This document shows, one piece after another, positions 20,791 to 30,713 of a DNA stretch of 39,434 bases. Both the position numbers and the translations under genes were made by a program. The notes beneath the pieces are model-generated. The model saw only the letters and a program-made list of their open reading frames with translations. It searched no databases and was not told where the DNA came from. Source of the DNA: Deltaproteobacteria bacterium. Lineage in GTDB: Bacteria; Desulfobacterota; Desulfobulbia; Desulfobulbales; BM004. The stretch spans positions 1 to 39,434 of the forward strand of contig JAHEID010000005.1 in assembly GCA_024639555.1 (NCBI GenBank). Reading direction: 5' to 3'. The first letter of the stretch is position 1. Each line of letters opens with the position of its first letter.

Positions 20791-21492
20791 TTAATGGGCG
20801 CGGGCACCAAATAGGGCTGTTCCTATGCGCACCACTGTGGCACCCTCTTCGATTGCCACTTCAAAATCCCCTGACATTCCCATGGAGAGCTCCACCGGTG
20901 CATGCTGGCCCAATAAACCTTTGGCAGTGAGTGCTTCAGACAGTTGCCGCAGGTGCTTGAAAAACGGACGGGCATTTTCAGGGTCAGCGCAATAGGGCGG
21001 CATGGTCATAAGACCCGTAACGCGCAGAAATTGACACTGGGTAAGCCCGCGTAAAACCTTCTCGCAATCCTCGGATCGAACCCCTGATTTTTGTTTTTCT
21101 GCTCCAATGTTAACCTGCACAAATGCTTCTAGTGATTTGTTTAGTGCTGCACATTGTTTTTCAAGTGCCAGTCCCAATTTAATACTATCAACTGTTTCAA
21201 TGACATCAAATAGTTCTGCAGCCTTTTTTGTCTTATTGCTCTGCAGTTTTCCAATGAAATGGAATACTACTTTCCGTCTTGCCAGATTTTGTATATAGGG
21301 AATTTTTTCAACGGCCTCCTGCACGTAGTTTTCACCAAAAACAGAGTGGCCGATATCTATAGCCGTTAAAATTCTTTCTGCCGGAATGCGTTTGGATACA
21401 GCCACCAGTTTTATATCTGCGGGTGAACGGCTGGCACGCGAGGCAGCCCTTGCAATGCGATGTTTAATTTCTTTCAAATTTTCGAGTAACAT
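20791..21492 (-). CDS. YggS-family pyridoxal phosphate-binding/homeostasis protein
   Basis: 'IKLVAVSKRIPAERI', 'FGENYVQEAVEKIPYI', 'FHFIGKLQSNKTKKA', 'LSMGMSGDFEVAIEEGATVVRIGTALFGAR'. Confidence 0.94.
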   Translation of the reverse strand: MLLENLKEIKHRIARAASRASRSPADIKLVAVSKRIPAERILTAIDIGHSVFGENYVQEAVEKIPYIQNLARRKVVFHFIGKLQSNKTKKAAELFDVIETVDSIKLGLALEKQCAALNKSLEAFVQVNIGAEKQKSGVRSEDCEKVLRGLTQCQFLRVTGLMTMPPYCADPENARPFFKHLRQLSEALTAKGLLGQHAPVELSMGMSGDFEVAIEEGATVVRIGTALFGARAH

Positions 21493-21536
21493 AATTTGAG
21501 TAACATAAGATGATTACAAAATAATTGTATTCGACA

Positions 21537-22361
21537 TCAATGGGTTACCATTTTAAAGATCTTCCCGGCATTTTGTGTTGTGGCACGTGCCAGCTCTTCA
21601 AGGGATAAACCCCGAAGGTCCGCTATTTTCTGAGCGGTATACAGGACGTATTCCGGGATGTTCTTTTTGCCGCGTAGAGGCTCAGGTGCCAGAAAAGGGG
21701 CATCTGTCTCAATGATCAGCTTATCAAGGGGAACTTTTTGTGCAACCTCCTGCATAATAGTTGCTTTATTAAAAGTCACCACTCCCGGTATGGATATAAT
21801 AAAGCCCAGAGCCAGGATTTTTTGGGCAAAATGCCAGTCTCCTGAAAAACAGTGCATTACTCCGCCTGCAGAAAAAGGGGCTTTCTCGTTGAGGATAGAA
21901 ACAATATCATCATGGGCTTCCCGGTCATGAATCACGACTGGAAGTTGCATTTTCTTCGCCAGGTCAACCTGTCGGGCGTAGTGTTCAAGCTGAACATCAT
22001 TCGGAGCATATTGCTTGACATAATCGAGTCCTATCTCCCCATAAGCGACTACCTTGGGCATGCTGCAGAGCCTTTCCAATTCTACATACGAACCGTCATT
22101 CAGTTCCTGCACGTTATGTGGATGGATGCCGACAGTCGCATAGACGGAATCGTATTGAGAAGCGAAGCGAATCGCTTTATTTGAACTTTCAAGGTCTATG
22201 CCAACAGTGATTATTGGGGTGACACCACTTGCAGCAGCCCGGTTGATAGTTGTTGCGATATCGTCCTCTGAACTGATCATGTCAAGATGACAATGGGTGT
22301 CAATGACACTGATTCCGGCCGGCAGTTGCGGCAGAACAATTTTATTCTTTTTCTTTCCCAT
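21537..22361 (-). CDS. TatD-family metal-dependent hydrolase
   Basis: 'VIDTHCHLDM', 'GEIGLDYVKQYAP', 'PVVIHDREAHDD', 'MHCFSGD', 'LIIETDAPFLAPEPLRGKKNIPEYV'. Confidence 0.94.
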   Translation of the reverse strand: MGKKKNKIVLPQLPAGISVIDTHCHLDMISSEDDIATTINRAAASGVTPIITVGIDLESSNKAIRFASQYDSVYATVGIHPHNVQELNDGSYVELERLCSMPKVVAYGEIGLDYVKQYAPNDVQLEHYARQVDLAKKMQLPVVIHDREAHDDIVSILNEKAPFSAGGVMHCFSGDWHFAQKILALGFIISIPGVVTFNKATIMQEVAQKVPLDKLIIETDAPFLAPEPLRGKKNIPEYVLYTAQKIADLRGLSLEELARATTQNAGKIFKMVTH

Positions 22362-22499
22362 AAGCTTATCTCCGAGCCGATTATCTAACAGATTCTGACA
22401 AATGAGGCAATCCGCATGTTATAAGCATTCATGGAAACAGGAAGGCGAGAGCCGTTGCGAACTTGAAGGAAAAGCGATAGTTTGATTTTCGAGATGTAG

Positions 22500-22528
22500 T
22501 TGACAGTCACTTTTTTTTCATATACAGA
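22500..22528 (+). promoter_or_regulatory. Possible sigma70-like promoter for the nitroreductase gene (TTGACA-N17-TACAGA)
   Basis: Perfect TTGACA at 22500-22505; weak -10; about 54 nt upstream of the ATG at 22582. Confidence 0.3.
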
Positions 22529-22581
22529 TGCAAACAAGTAAATTAGAGCGGAACAAACACTTTTGTGAGGAAACAGGAAAA

Positions 22582-23091
22582 ATGACTTCACCCGTTTTAG
22601 AGGCTATCTATAAGCGCCGCAGTATACGCGAATTTACCGATGCGCCTATTTTCATTGAGCAGTTGCATGAGATAGTAAAGGCCGGGATGTGGGCTCCATC
22701 CGGAATGAACAATCAGCCGTGGCGCTTTGTAATTATAAAAGATCCCGGGATTAAAGAAGAGCTGGCGCAGCAAACGCATTATGGCCATATTATCATGAGT
22801 GCCAGCGCCCTTATAGCAGTATATTTGAGCAAGGAGGATATGTATGATGCGGTTAAGGATCATCAGTCAGCCGGAGCCTGCCTTCAAAATATGCTCCTGG
22901 CAGCTGAAGCCCTGGGACTGGGTGCGGTCTGGTTGGGGCAGATCCTGAAAAATAAAGCAGAAGTAAACAGGATCCTCGGGCTTGCAGATAATTTTGACCT
23001 TATGGCAGTTGTTGTCCTGGGACACCCCCTGCACCATAACCAGAAATCAAAAAGAAAAGAATTATCCGAACTGCTTTTGAAGCAATTGTAA
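22582..23091 (+). CDS. Nitroreductase family protein
   Basis: 'IYKRRSIREFTDAPI', 'AGMWAPSGMNNQPWRFVII', 'ACLQNMLLAAEALGLGAVWLGQI'; ORF open from 22528, start at 22582 has an AGGAAA-type SD. Confidence 0.92.
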   Translation: MTSPVLEAIYKRRSIREFTDAPIFIEQLHEIVKAGMWAPSGMNNQPWRFVIIKDPGIKEELAQQTHYGHIIMSASALIAVYLSKEDMYDAVKDHQSAGACLQNMLLAAEALGLGAVWLGQILKNKAEVNRILGLADNFDLMAVVVLGHPLHHNQKSKRKELSELLLKQL

Positions 23092-23135
23092 ATTTCTTGT
23101 TACTGCCGATAACCATTTAGGTTAAACATACACTC

Positions 23136-24344
23136 ATGAAAACAGTATTGACAGGTAAAAAGATCCTTTTTGGCATAACCGGAAGCATTGCTGTGTATAA
23201 GGCTGCCGAGTGGGTGCGAGAGCTTACTAAGGCAGAAGCACAGGTAACCGTTGTCATGACCGAGGCTGCTACACGCTTTGTATCCAGTCTGACTATTGCA
23301 GCCCTTTCTGGCCGGAGAGTTTATACGGGAATGTTTGAGCCGGATGCTGGGGAGGAAATGACACACATCAGCCTTGCCCGAGAATCCGATCTTTTTATCA
23401 TTGCACCTGCCACTGCCCAAAGCATTGCAAAATTGGCATACGGGTTTGCTGATGACCTGCTCTCTACTCTTGTCCTGGCGAATCACGCAAAGGTACTTGT
23501 TTTCCCTGCCATGAACAGCAGTATGTATTGCCATGCAGCGACAAAGGCCAATTTGACCCGACTGCAGGAATACGGCTATGGAGTCATTGAGCCCGAACAG
23601 GGAAAACTTGCATGCGGAGATGAGGGCATTGGCAGGCTTGTTGACTGGGAAAGAGCAAGGGAGTCAATATTGTCGGCTTTTGCAGATCAGGATTTTGCGG
23701 AACAGACCATATTGATTACTGCTGGCCCTACCTGGGAGTCTTTTGATCCTGCCAGGCACATGAGCAACCGCTCATCGGGGAAAATGGGCTACAGCCTGGC
23801 AAGAGTCGCCAAACGAAGGGGTGCCAGGGTGATCTTGGTCAGTGGTCCCAGTGCAATTGAGCCTCCACCCGGAGTAGAGATAATTAATATCGTGAGTGCC
23901 CAACAGATGCACGATGCGGTTATGGAACATTATAGCAGCGCAGATATAGTGGTTATGGCTGCAGCCGTTTCTGATTATCGTCCCGGGAAAACAATGGAGC
24001 AGAAAATAAAGAAGGGTGGCAAGTCAATCGACTTGGAATTGGTACCTAACCCGGATATCCTGAAAAAACTGGGCCAGAAAAAGAAAAGGGCAGAGCAGGC
24101 CCTGCTTGTCGGCTTTGCAGCAGAAAGCAGACATCATATAGAGGAAGGTCAACGCAAGCTTAAGGAAAAGAATCTCGACCTGATTGTCATCAATGACATC
24201 ATTGGAAAGGATACGGGCTTTGGAGCAGATACAAATCGGGTAAGCCTCATCGACAGAGATTACCAGCTTGAGAAACTGCCGCTTCTCTCCAAGGAGGAGT
24301 GTGCTGATATGATCTTGGACAAGATAGTAAAGCTCTTACAATAA
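23136..24344 (+). CDS. coaBC: Bifunctional phosphopantothenoylcysteine decarboxylase / phosphopantothenate-cysteine ligase
   Basis: 'KILFGITGSIAVYKAAEWVREL', 'FPAMNSSMY', 'ITAGPTWESFDPARHMSNRSSGKMGYSLA', 'AAVSDYRP', 'GFAAES'. Confidence 0.96.
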   Translation: MKTVLTGKKILFGITGSIAVYKAAEWVRELTKAEAQVTVVMTEAATRFVSSLTIAALSGRRVYTGMFEPDAGEEMTHISLARESDLFIIAPATAQSIAKLAYGFADDLLSTLVLANHAKVLVFPAMNSSMYCHAATKANLTRLQEYGYGVIEPEQGKLACGDEGIGRLVDWERARESILSAFADQDFAEQTILITAGPTWESFDPARHMSNRSSGKMGYSLARVAKRRGARVILVSGPSAIEPPPGVEIINIVSAQQMHDAVMEHYSSADIVVMAAAVSDYRPGKTMEQKIKKGGKSIDLELVPNPDILKKLGQKKKRAEQALLVGFAAESRHHIEEGQRKLKEKNLDLIVINDIIGKDTGFGADTNRVSLIDRDYQLEKLPLLSKEECADMILDKIVKLLQ

Positions 24345-24347
24345 CGT

Positions 24348-25523
24348 TCAGAAAGTGCCGTTGAAAGCTGCTTCGTAAACTGCTATCACATCTTCTTTTG
24401 TGGGCTTTCTCGGGTTGTTTTCAACCGGTCTGGTGACAGTGAGCGCTATTTGGGCCATTTCCGGAATTTTATCTGCTGGAATATTGAGATCTGCCAGACT
24501 GCCGGGAATGCCCACATCCGCATTAAGCTGGTAAATGGCTTCAACTGCCAGTTGCGCAGCTTCACGTAATGGCAATCCTTCAGTTTCATATCCCATAACC
24601 TGGGCAACTGAGGCAAATTTTTCCGGGCTGCCGATAATATTATATTCAACCACATAGGGCAACAAAACCGCGTTGGCCAGTCCATGGGCTGTATTGAACA
24701 TACCACCAAGAGGGTAAGCCATCGCATGGACCAAACCGACTCCTGCCGTGGCAAGTGCTTTGCCTCCCAGCAAACTTCCCATCAGCATGGCGGAGCGCGC
24801 TTCAAGATTGGAGCCGTTGGCATAGGCTATCCCGAGATTGTTACTGATCAGACTTATTGCTTCAATGGCATACATATCTGATATAACATGTGCCTGGGTG
24901 GAGACAAAGGCCTCCAGGGCATGGGTAAAGGCGTCAATGCCGGTGGCGGCTGTAACATGCGGCGGAAGGCTGAGGGTCAAAGCCGGGTCAAGTATGGCCG
25001 CATCCGGGTAGAGAGGATCACCATTCATGCCGCCTTTGGAATTGGTTTTTTCATTAATGAACACTGCTGTAAAGGTAACCTCGGCCCCGGTACCGGCAGT
25101 GGTTGGTATCATAATTTTAGGAACGCCCTGCAGTTTGATCTTGCCGAGACCAAGGTAATCTTCGGCCTTGCCGCCATTGGTCAACAGGATGCTGACCGCT
25201 TTGGCTATATCGAGGGCGGAACCGCCCCCAAGGCCAACCACACAATCAGCCTTATTTGTCTTTGCCAGCTTTACTGCCTGGTCGGCAAGTTCAAGGCCCG
25301 GCTCGGGGGTTACCTTGTCATATAATGTATGAGGAATTTTCGCCTTATCAAGAAGAGATGCTATCTGTTTGATTATTCCAGCCTGTTGCAGACCAGGGTC
25401 TGCAACCAGAAAAACCCGGTGGCCGCCAAGTTCGGTAATCAAAGCACCGAGCATTTTTACTGCATTGACCCCGAATAATATTCGTGTCGGTTGGTTGACG
25501 CTGAATGATTGTGTCTGTATCAT
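24348..25523 (-). CDS. Iron-containing alcohol dehydrogenase family protein
   Basis: 'VVGLGGGSALDIAKAV', 'MIPTTAGTGAEVT', 'GIDAFTHALEAFVS', 'GLVHAMAYPLGGMFNTAHGLANAVLLP'. ATG at 25523 with GAGG SD preferred over TTG at 25556. Confidence 0.94.
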   Translation of the reverse strand: MIQTQSFSVNQPTRILFGVNAVKMLGALITELGGHRVFLVADPGLQQAGIIKQIASLLDKAKIPHTLYDKVTPEPGLELADQAVKLAKTNKADCVVGLGGGSALDIAKAVSILLTNGGKAEDYLGLGKIKLQGVPKIMIPTTAGTGAEVTFTAVFINEKTNSKGGMNGDPLYPDAAILDPALTLSLPPHVTAATGIDAFTHALEAFVSTQAHVISDMYAIEAISLISNNLGIAYANGSNLEARSAMLMGSLLGGKALATAGVGLVHAMAYPLGGMFNTAHGLANAVLLPYVVEYNIIGSPEKFASVAQVMGYETEGLPLREAAQLAVEAIYQLNADVGIPGSLADLNIPADKIPEMAQIALTVTRPVENNPRKPTKEDVIAVYEAAFNGTF

Positions 25524-25695
25524 TTGCAAAACCTCGTATGAAAAGTAACGGAGCAATCCCCAATAAGTGAGAAGATAAACAGGCGAAGAACGTTTATGCT
25601 TTTCAAAAATATTTCGATTAGTATATAACTTTTAGCGGAACTGTTCATAAAAAAAATAGATGCTGTGAAACAAATATTTACGCAGTCATACTTTC

Positions 25696-26277
25696 ATGGA
25701 TTCTCAGCTCAGCAAATCAGAAAAAAAAAGAAGAGCCAAGGGCATAGAGCGGCTCGTTAGCGAGCTTGCTGCTCTGCCATTGGGTGAAATTGCTTCTTTA
25801 CCCTGCGACCAGGAAATCCGAGAGGAAATCGGCTCAGCCAAAAATCTAAAAGGCGGGGCCAGGAAACGACAGCTTAAATATGCCACAAAACTCCTGCGCG
25901 ATAAACCTGCAGAGGATCTCTATGACTTTCTGGCCCGGAAAAAAGGATCCATGCTGAAAGAGAAGCGTGAATTTCAGGAACTTGAACACTTTAGGAATCT
26001 CCTGATCACTGAAGCTGTTCAAGTTTATGAAGAGAAGATGCACGATAACGGATATGTGAATGAGAATGAACCAGTGGAATTCTTGCATGACAGTGAGGCA
26101 ATAAGGGATATAGTCAACAATCTTCCGGAGGTGGATCAGGTCTCGTTAAGAAATGCAGCCATACAGTTTGCCAGGACCCGCAACAGGAAATTCAGCCGGG
26201 AACTGTTTCGCATTATGAAGGCTGCAAGGGAAAAAGCACACTTTTCACAAAAACAGGATAACAATAATGGATTATAG
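25696..26277 (+). CDS. DarP/YjgA-like (DUF615) ribosome-associated protein
   Basis: 'SKSEKKRRAKGIERLVSELAALP', 'RKRQLKYATKLLRD', C-terminal 'LRNAAIQFARTRNRKFSRELFRIMK' matches the DUF615 pattern. Confidence 0.8.
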   Translation: MDSQLSKSEKKRRAKGIERLVSELAALPLGEIASLPCDQEIREEIGSAKNLKGGARKRQLKYATKLLRDKPAEDLYDFLARKKGSMLKEKREFQELEHFRNLLITEAVQVYEEKMHDNGYVNENEPVEFLHDSEAIRDIVNNLPEVDQVSLRNAAIQFARTRNRKFSRELFRIMKAAREKAHFSQKQDNNNGL

Positions 26278-26704
26278 AAAAGGAACTGTCGGCAGGGTAT
26301 TCAGCGTCCGTTTTGATGAGGGCGACTTTTTTCTGGAAGAATTTATTCGCCTTATTGAGAAGGAGAATATCAGGGCTGGCTGGTTTCATGTCCTGGGCGG
26401 CTTGCGGGAGGCTGATGTCGTAACAGGTCCCAAAGAGCCGACCATGCCCCCGGAACCTGTATGGAGTGAGGTTCGCGGCGCCAGAGAAGTTTTGGGAACC
26501 GGGACTGTTTTCTGGGATGACAATGAACCTAAAATCCACCTGCATGCCGCCATGGGACACCATGGTGAAACCCTGACAGCCTGTGTACGTAAAGGCACCA
26601 AAGTTTACCTGGTCCTTGAAGTCATGATCATCGAACTGGAAGGCATTGAGGCAACTCGTCCCTGGTATGAAATTGGCGGGTTTAATCGTTTGACCTACGC
26701 CTGA
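26267..26704 (+). CDS. PPC-domain (DUF296) DNA-binding-like protein
   Basis: 'FLEEFIRLIEKENIRAGWFHVLGGLREADV', 'PKIHLHAAMGHHGETLTACVRKG'; 11-nt overlap with the upstream gene. Confidence 0.82.
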   Translation: MDYRKGTVGRVFSVRFDEGDFFLEEFIRLIEKENIRAGWFHVLGGLREADVVTGPKEPTMPPEPVWSEVRGAREVLGTGTVFWDDNEPKIHLHAAMGHHGETLTACVRKGTKVYLVLEVMIIELEGIEATRPWYEIGGFNRLTYA

Positions 26705-26872
26705 ACCGTTTAATAGTATCCCATGATAAAAGAGTTTTAAATAACATCATGGACAGAATGATTTTGATTGACAATTTCCCATATTTTTTTCAATAAGTGA
26801 CCATACATTTTATTTACAGTGAATTTCCCAATTGCTGTTTATTAATTATATGAATGCAGGAGGCATAATACG

Positions 26873-27196
26873 ATGGCAACAAAGGCAAAGAGCACAAAAA
26901 AAACGGCGAAAAAGACTGCAAAGAAAAAAACTGTCCCTTCAACCGAGTTTTCTTTGTATGCACCAAATGTAAATGAAGTTTACTTGGCCGGGGATTTTAA
27001 CAACTGGCAGCCGGATGCAAAGGATTATCGTTTGCGGAAATTCAAAAGTGGTACCTGGAAGAAGATGCTCAAACTGAAACCAGGCAAGTATGAATACCAG
27101 TTTGTTGTTGACGGTCAATGGTGGTGTGACCCTAAAAATGATAACCGCATCACCAATCAGTACTGCACACAAAACTGCGTAATTGAAATTAAATAA
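26873..27196 (+). CDS. Glycogen-binding (CBM48/AMPK-type) domain protein with Lys-rich N-terminal tail
   Basis: 'KAKSTKKTAKKTAKKKT' tail, then 'FSLYAPNVNEVYLAGDFNNWQPDAKDYRL...WKKMLKLKPGKYEYQFVVDGQWWCDP'. Confidence 0.85.
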   Translation: MATKAKSTKKTAKKTAKKKTVPSTEFSLYAPNVNEVYLAGDFNNWQPDAKDYRLRKFKSGTWKKMLKLKPGKYEYQFVVDGQWWCDPKNDNRITNQYCTQNCVIEIK

Positions 27197-27260
27197 GAAT
27201 ATGTTTGTATGGATTGATGCACCGGCAATACCTGCTCATCATACAGGTGTTTAAGCAGAA

Positions 27261-27299
27261 CATAAAAACCGGAACTTTACAGAGATTCCGGTTTTTATG
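27261..27299. terminator. Bidirectional terminator between CBM48 gene and pycB-like gene
   Basis: CATAAAAACCGGAA-N11-TTCCGGTTTTTATG, perfect 14-bp stem with A and T tracts, between convergent genes. Confidence 0.9.
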
Positions 27300-27332
27300 T
27301 TTCAGCGATGAGATCAGCTGGTGTATTTATTG

Positions 27333-29243
27333 TTATTCCACTTCAGTGATTATTTTTAGGATCTTATCACCTGCTTTCAGGGCATCGCCAACCTTTGCAT
27401 GAATTTCCACCACAGTTCCGGCCACCTGGCTTACAACCGGAGTCTGCATTTTCATGGCTTCAACCACGGCCAGCTTGTCGCCAACAGCAACCTCCTCATC
27501 CTCTTTTGCAACTATTTCACATACATTGCAGGAGTAGGTAGCCCGCATGTCCCCGGACTTGGCAAGGTCTTCAATTTCTTTCTTGCTTAGCTGCGGACCT
27601 GCAGCGGCGGCAGCCTCCTTGGTTTCTTCCTTGAATGTGTAGTTGCGTTCCTGGTGGTCGACATTAAGGTAAATGGACCATTGACCTTTCTCGTCTTTCT
27701 GCTTGGGACCGATCTCAATCACATGTTCCTTGCCGGCATGATCTTTGAACATCAGGGATTCACCGAGCTTATAACCACCACGCCTGAGAAATATACTGGG
27801 CGGCAGGACGTAAACCTTGCCAAATTCCTCTTCAAATTTGAAAAAGTTTACAGCATCGTTGGGGTGCTGAAGATAGGTGACCAACTGTTGCTCCGTAGGT
27901 TTGTGCCCCAAGCGTTCGGTCAGAACTTGACGCTCCTTGTCAATATCCATATCCTCGATATCTTCAACACCGCCTTCTTCAGCAAGAATATTCTTCCAGC
28001 CAGCACCAAAAACCTTTTCATAAATCCAGTCAGCAGGCTGGTAGAAGGGGAAAGGCCCGTATTTACCTAACAGGAGATTTTTGAGATCGCCGGAAGGATT
28101 GCCATAGCGATCTTGCTCCAATACATTGGTTACAGCAGTTGTCCACAGGATTTGCGAGCCGGGGGTAACAGACCACCAGTTGCCGAGTTCAATCTGAACT
28201 TTTGGCAGTTCGTCATGCAGGATTGTGGGCATTTTATCAAGGAATCTCCCTTTTACAGCTTGTTCAAAACTACTCCCCATCGCACCGCCTGGGAGTTTGT
28301 GTATCTGAACCGTAGGGGAGAACCCTTTAAACTGGGATTCAAAGTATTCATAATGATCTCGTTCGTTTCGCAGTACTTCAGAACTTTCAATCACAGCTTC
28401 TTCATTAAGGCCTATCGCTGTCTTGCCGTATTCCTTGAGGGTGTGAATAACGCTCAGCAGGGGTGGTGGTCCGTAATATCCGGTAAAAGCATGATCTGAT
28501 GCATCAACAATGGTTGCCCCATTGAGAACTGCGGCAGTAATCCTGCCAATATCATTGCCATCGGTATTATGGCCATGGTAATGAATGATCAGTCCAGGAT
28601 ATTTCTGCTTGATGGCAGCAACAAGCTCACCGATACGTTTCGGAGTGCCTAGGCCACCATGGTTTTTAATGCAGAGAATGATGTCTTCGCCAGTCACATC
28701 AAGAATTTCCTGAACTTTTCCCACATAAAAGTCGTCGCTGTGCTCAGGCCCGGTTGAGAAACAGATGGATGGCTCCAGAATCTTTTCAGCCAGCTGAACT
28801 TCCTCAAAAACCGCCTGCATATTAGGGATATGGTTCATGAAGTCAAAAACTCGCCAGACATCAACATATTTTGCAAATTCCCGTACTGCAAACCTGATAA
28901 CATTCTGCGGGTAAGGCCTGTAGCCGAAAAGATTAACCCCGCGGCAGAGAGTCTGGAACATGGTATTGGGCATCTTTTCGCGCAATAATTCGAGTTTCAG
29001 AAAGGGGTCAACCTGTTTTCGTAAGATATCAACATGAACAGAAGCGCCGCCGGTAATTTCCAGTGAAAAATAATTCGCGTTTTCCCTTGCGTGAGCCGCC
29101 AAAAGATCTGTGTGCAGCAGAATTCTGTTTTTAAAATCAGACTGCGACAGGTCTCGGGCCGTATTGGTCAAATAGTAGCCGTCGGCCTGCCGCAGGATCT
29201 GCAGCGCTTCCTTGTAATGCATTCCTTGAACAATTCTTTCCAT
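27333..29243 (-). CDS. pycB: Pyruvate carboxylase subunit B-like / oxaloacetate decarboxylase alpha-like carboxyltransferase with biotinyl domain
   Basis: Carboxyltransferase motifs 'CIKNHGGLGTPKRIGELV', 'HYHGHNTDGNDI'; C-terminal biotin attachment 'VVEAMKMQTPV'. Confidence 0.88.
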   Translation of the reverse strand: MERIVQGMHYKEALQILRQADGYYLTNTARDLSQSDFKNRILLHTDLLAAHARENANYFSLEITGGASVHVDILRKQVDPFLKLELLREKMPNTMFQTLCRGVNLFGYRPYPQNVIRFAVREFAKYVDVWRVFDFMNHIPNMQAVFEEVQLAEKILEPSICFSTGPEHSDDFYVGKVQEILDVTGEDIILCIKNHGGLGTPKRIGELVAAIKQKYPGLIIHYHGHNTDGNDIGRITAAVLNGATIVDASDHAFTGYYGPPPLLSVIHTLKEYGKTAIGLNEEAVIESSEVLRNERDHYEYFESQFKGFSPTVQIHKLPGGAMGSSFEQAVKGRFLDKMPTILHDELPKVQIELGNWWSVTPGSQILWTTAVTNVLEQDRYGNPSGDLKNLLLGKYGPFPFYQPADWIYEKVFGAGWKNILAEEGGVEDIEDMDIDKERQVLTERLGHKPTEQQLVTYLQHPNDAVNFFKFEEEFGKVYVLPPSIFLRRGGYKLGESLMFKDHAGKEHVIEIGPKQKDEKGQWSIYLNVDHQERNYTFKEETKEAAAAAGPQLSKKEIEDLAKSGDMRATYSCNVCEIVAKEDEEVAVGDKLAVVEAMKMQTPVVSQVAGTVVEIHAKVGDALKAGDKILKIITEVE

Positions 29244-29273
29244 GATCGTACCTTAAAATTAATTATTACGTAA

Positions 29274-30713
29274 TTAGACAGCGTACGTGTTTTCTTCTTT
29301 GTAGTGGATCTCGGCAATCAGTTTTGCCAGTTTATTTATCTCGGTATTTTGTTCCTCATAATCCAAGAGATGTGCATGCGTCTCCAGATATGAAGTGTCA
29401 AAGTCGCCCTCCTGGAAATCAGGGTCGTCGACCAGTTCGAGATAGAAAGGAATGGTGGTTTTGGGACCGACGATGACAAAGTTTTTGAGACAGCGCCTGA
29501 GCCTGTCTACGGTCTCGTTCCAACTGTAACCATGGACTGTGAGTTTGACAAGCAGGGAGTCGTAGACTTCGGGAATAGTGTAGCCCTGGTAGACAAAACC
29601 ATCAAGCCGAACACCATAACCACCAGGTGAACGGTAGATGTCTACGGTTTTGCCGCCCTCTGGCATGAAATTGTTTTTTGGGTCCTCTGCGTTGATTCGC
29701 ATTTCGATGGCATGCCCTCTGATCTTCACTTCTTCCTGCTTGAAGAGCAGTTTTTTGCCAAAGGCCAGCTTGATCTGGGTCCGGACTATGTCTATACCCG
29801 TCACCATTTCAGTAACAGTGTGTTCAACCTGGACCCTGGTATTGATCTCCATGAAATAATAATTCATATCCTTGTCAACCAGGAACTCTACAGTGCCGGC
29901 ATTGGTGTAATTTGATGCCTGTGCAGCCCTGACTGCAGTTTCACAGATGGATTCAATGATAGACTTGTCATGAATTAAAGAGGGTGCAATTTCAATCAAT
30001 TTCTGGTTGCGACGCTGAATTGAGCAGTCCCTTGTGCCTAAATGAACAACTTCACCAAATGAGTCAGCGATAACCTGGACCTCAACATGCTTTGGATTAA
30101 TAACTACTTTCTCCAGGTAAACATTATCGTTATTGAAGGCAGCTTTGGCCTCGGCACGGGCCATAGGAACCTCTTCCCTCATCTGGCTGTCATTATCAAT
30201 TCGACGGATACCACGTCCTCCTCCTCCGGCAGTGGCCTTGAGCATAACGGGATAGCCGTAATCAGAAGCAAAGGCGAGGGCTTCCTGCAAACCTTCGTCT
30301 CCAGGTGACAGGTTGGGAGTGCCGGGAACCATAGGAATATTTGCTGCTGCCATGATTTCCCGGGCTATAACCTTGTTGCCCAGGTTTGTAATGACCTCGG
30401 ATGTAGGGCCTATGAAAACAATCCCTGCATCTTCACAAGCCTTTGCAAATTCAGGGTTTTCGGCTAAGAAACCATATCCCGGATGAATAGCATCCGCCCC
30501 TGATTTTCGGGCAGCCTTAATTACTTTTGTAATATCGAGATAATCTTTTCTCGGTCCGTCACCAAGCCATATTGCCTCATCCGCTACTCTGACATGCAAG
30601 GCTTCAGTATCAGGTGTTTCATAAATGGCAACTGCTTTATGTCCTAATTCCTGAGCAGCTCGAATGACTCGAATTGCAATCTCTCCACGGTTTGCAACTA
30701 GTATTTTTTTCAT
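29274..30713 (-). CDS. pycA: Biotin carboxylase subunit (pyruvate carboxylase subunit A / AccC-like)
   Basis: 'KKILVANRGEIAIRVIRAAQELG', 'HPGYGFLAENPEFA', 'KATAGGGGRGIRR', 'FMEINTRVQVEHTVTEMVTGIDIV'; 30 nt upstream of pycB. Confidence 0.9.
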   Translation of the reverse strand: MKKILVANRGEIAIRVIRAAQELGHKAVAIYETPDTEALHVRVADEAIWLGDGPRKDYLDITKVIKAARKSGADAIHPGYGFLAENPEFAKACEDAGIVFIGPTSEVITNLGNKVIAREIMAAANIPMVPGTPNLSPGDEGLQEALAFASDYGYPVMLKATAGGGGRGIRRIDNDSQMREEVPMARAEAKAAFNNDNVYLEKVVINPKHVEVQVIADSFGEVVHLGTRDCSIQRRNQKLIEIAPSLIHDKSIIESICETAVRAAQASNYTNAGTVEFLVDKDMNYYFMEINTRVQVEHTVTEMVTGIDIVRTQIKLAFGKKLLFKQEEVKIRGHAIEMRINAEDPKNNFMPEGGKTVDIYRSPGGYGVRLDGFVYQGYTIPEVYDSLLVKLTVHGYSWNETVDRLRRCLKNFVIVGPKTTIPFYLELVDDPDFQEGDFDTSYLETHAHLLDYEEQNTEINKLAKLIAEIHYKEENTYAV

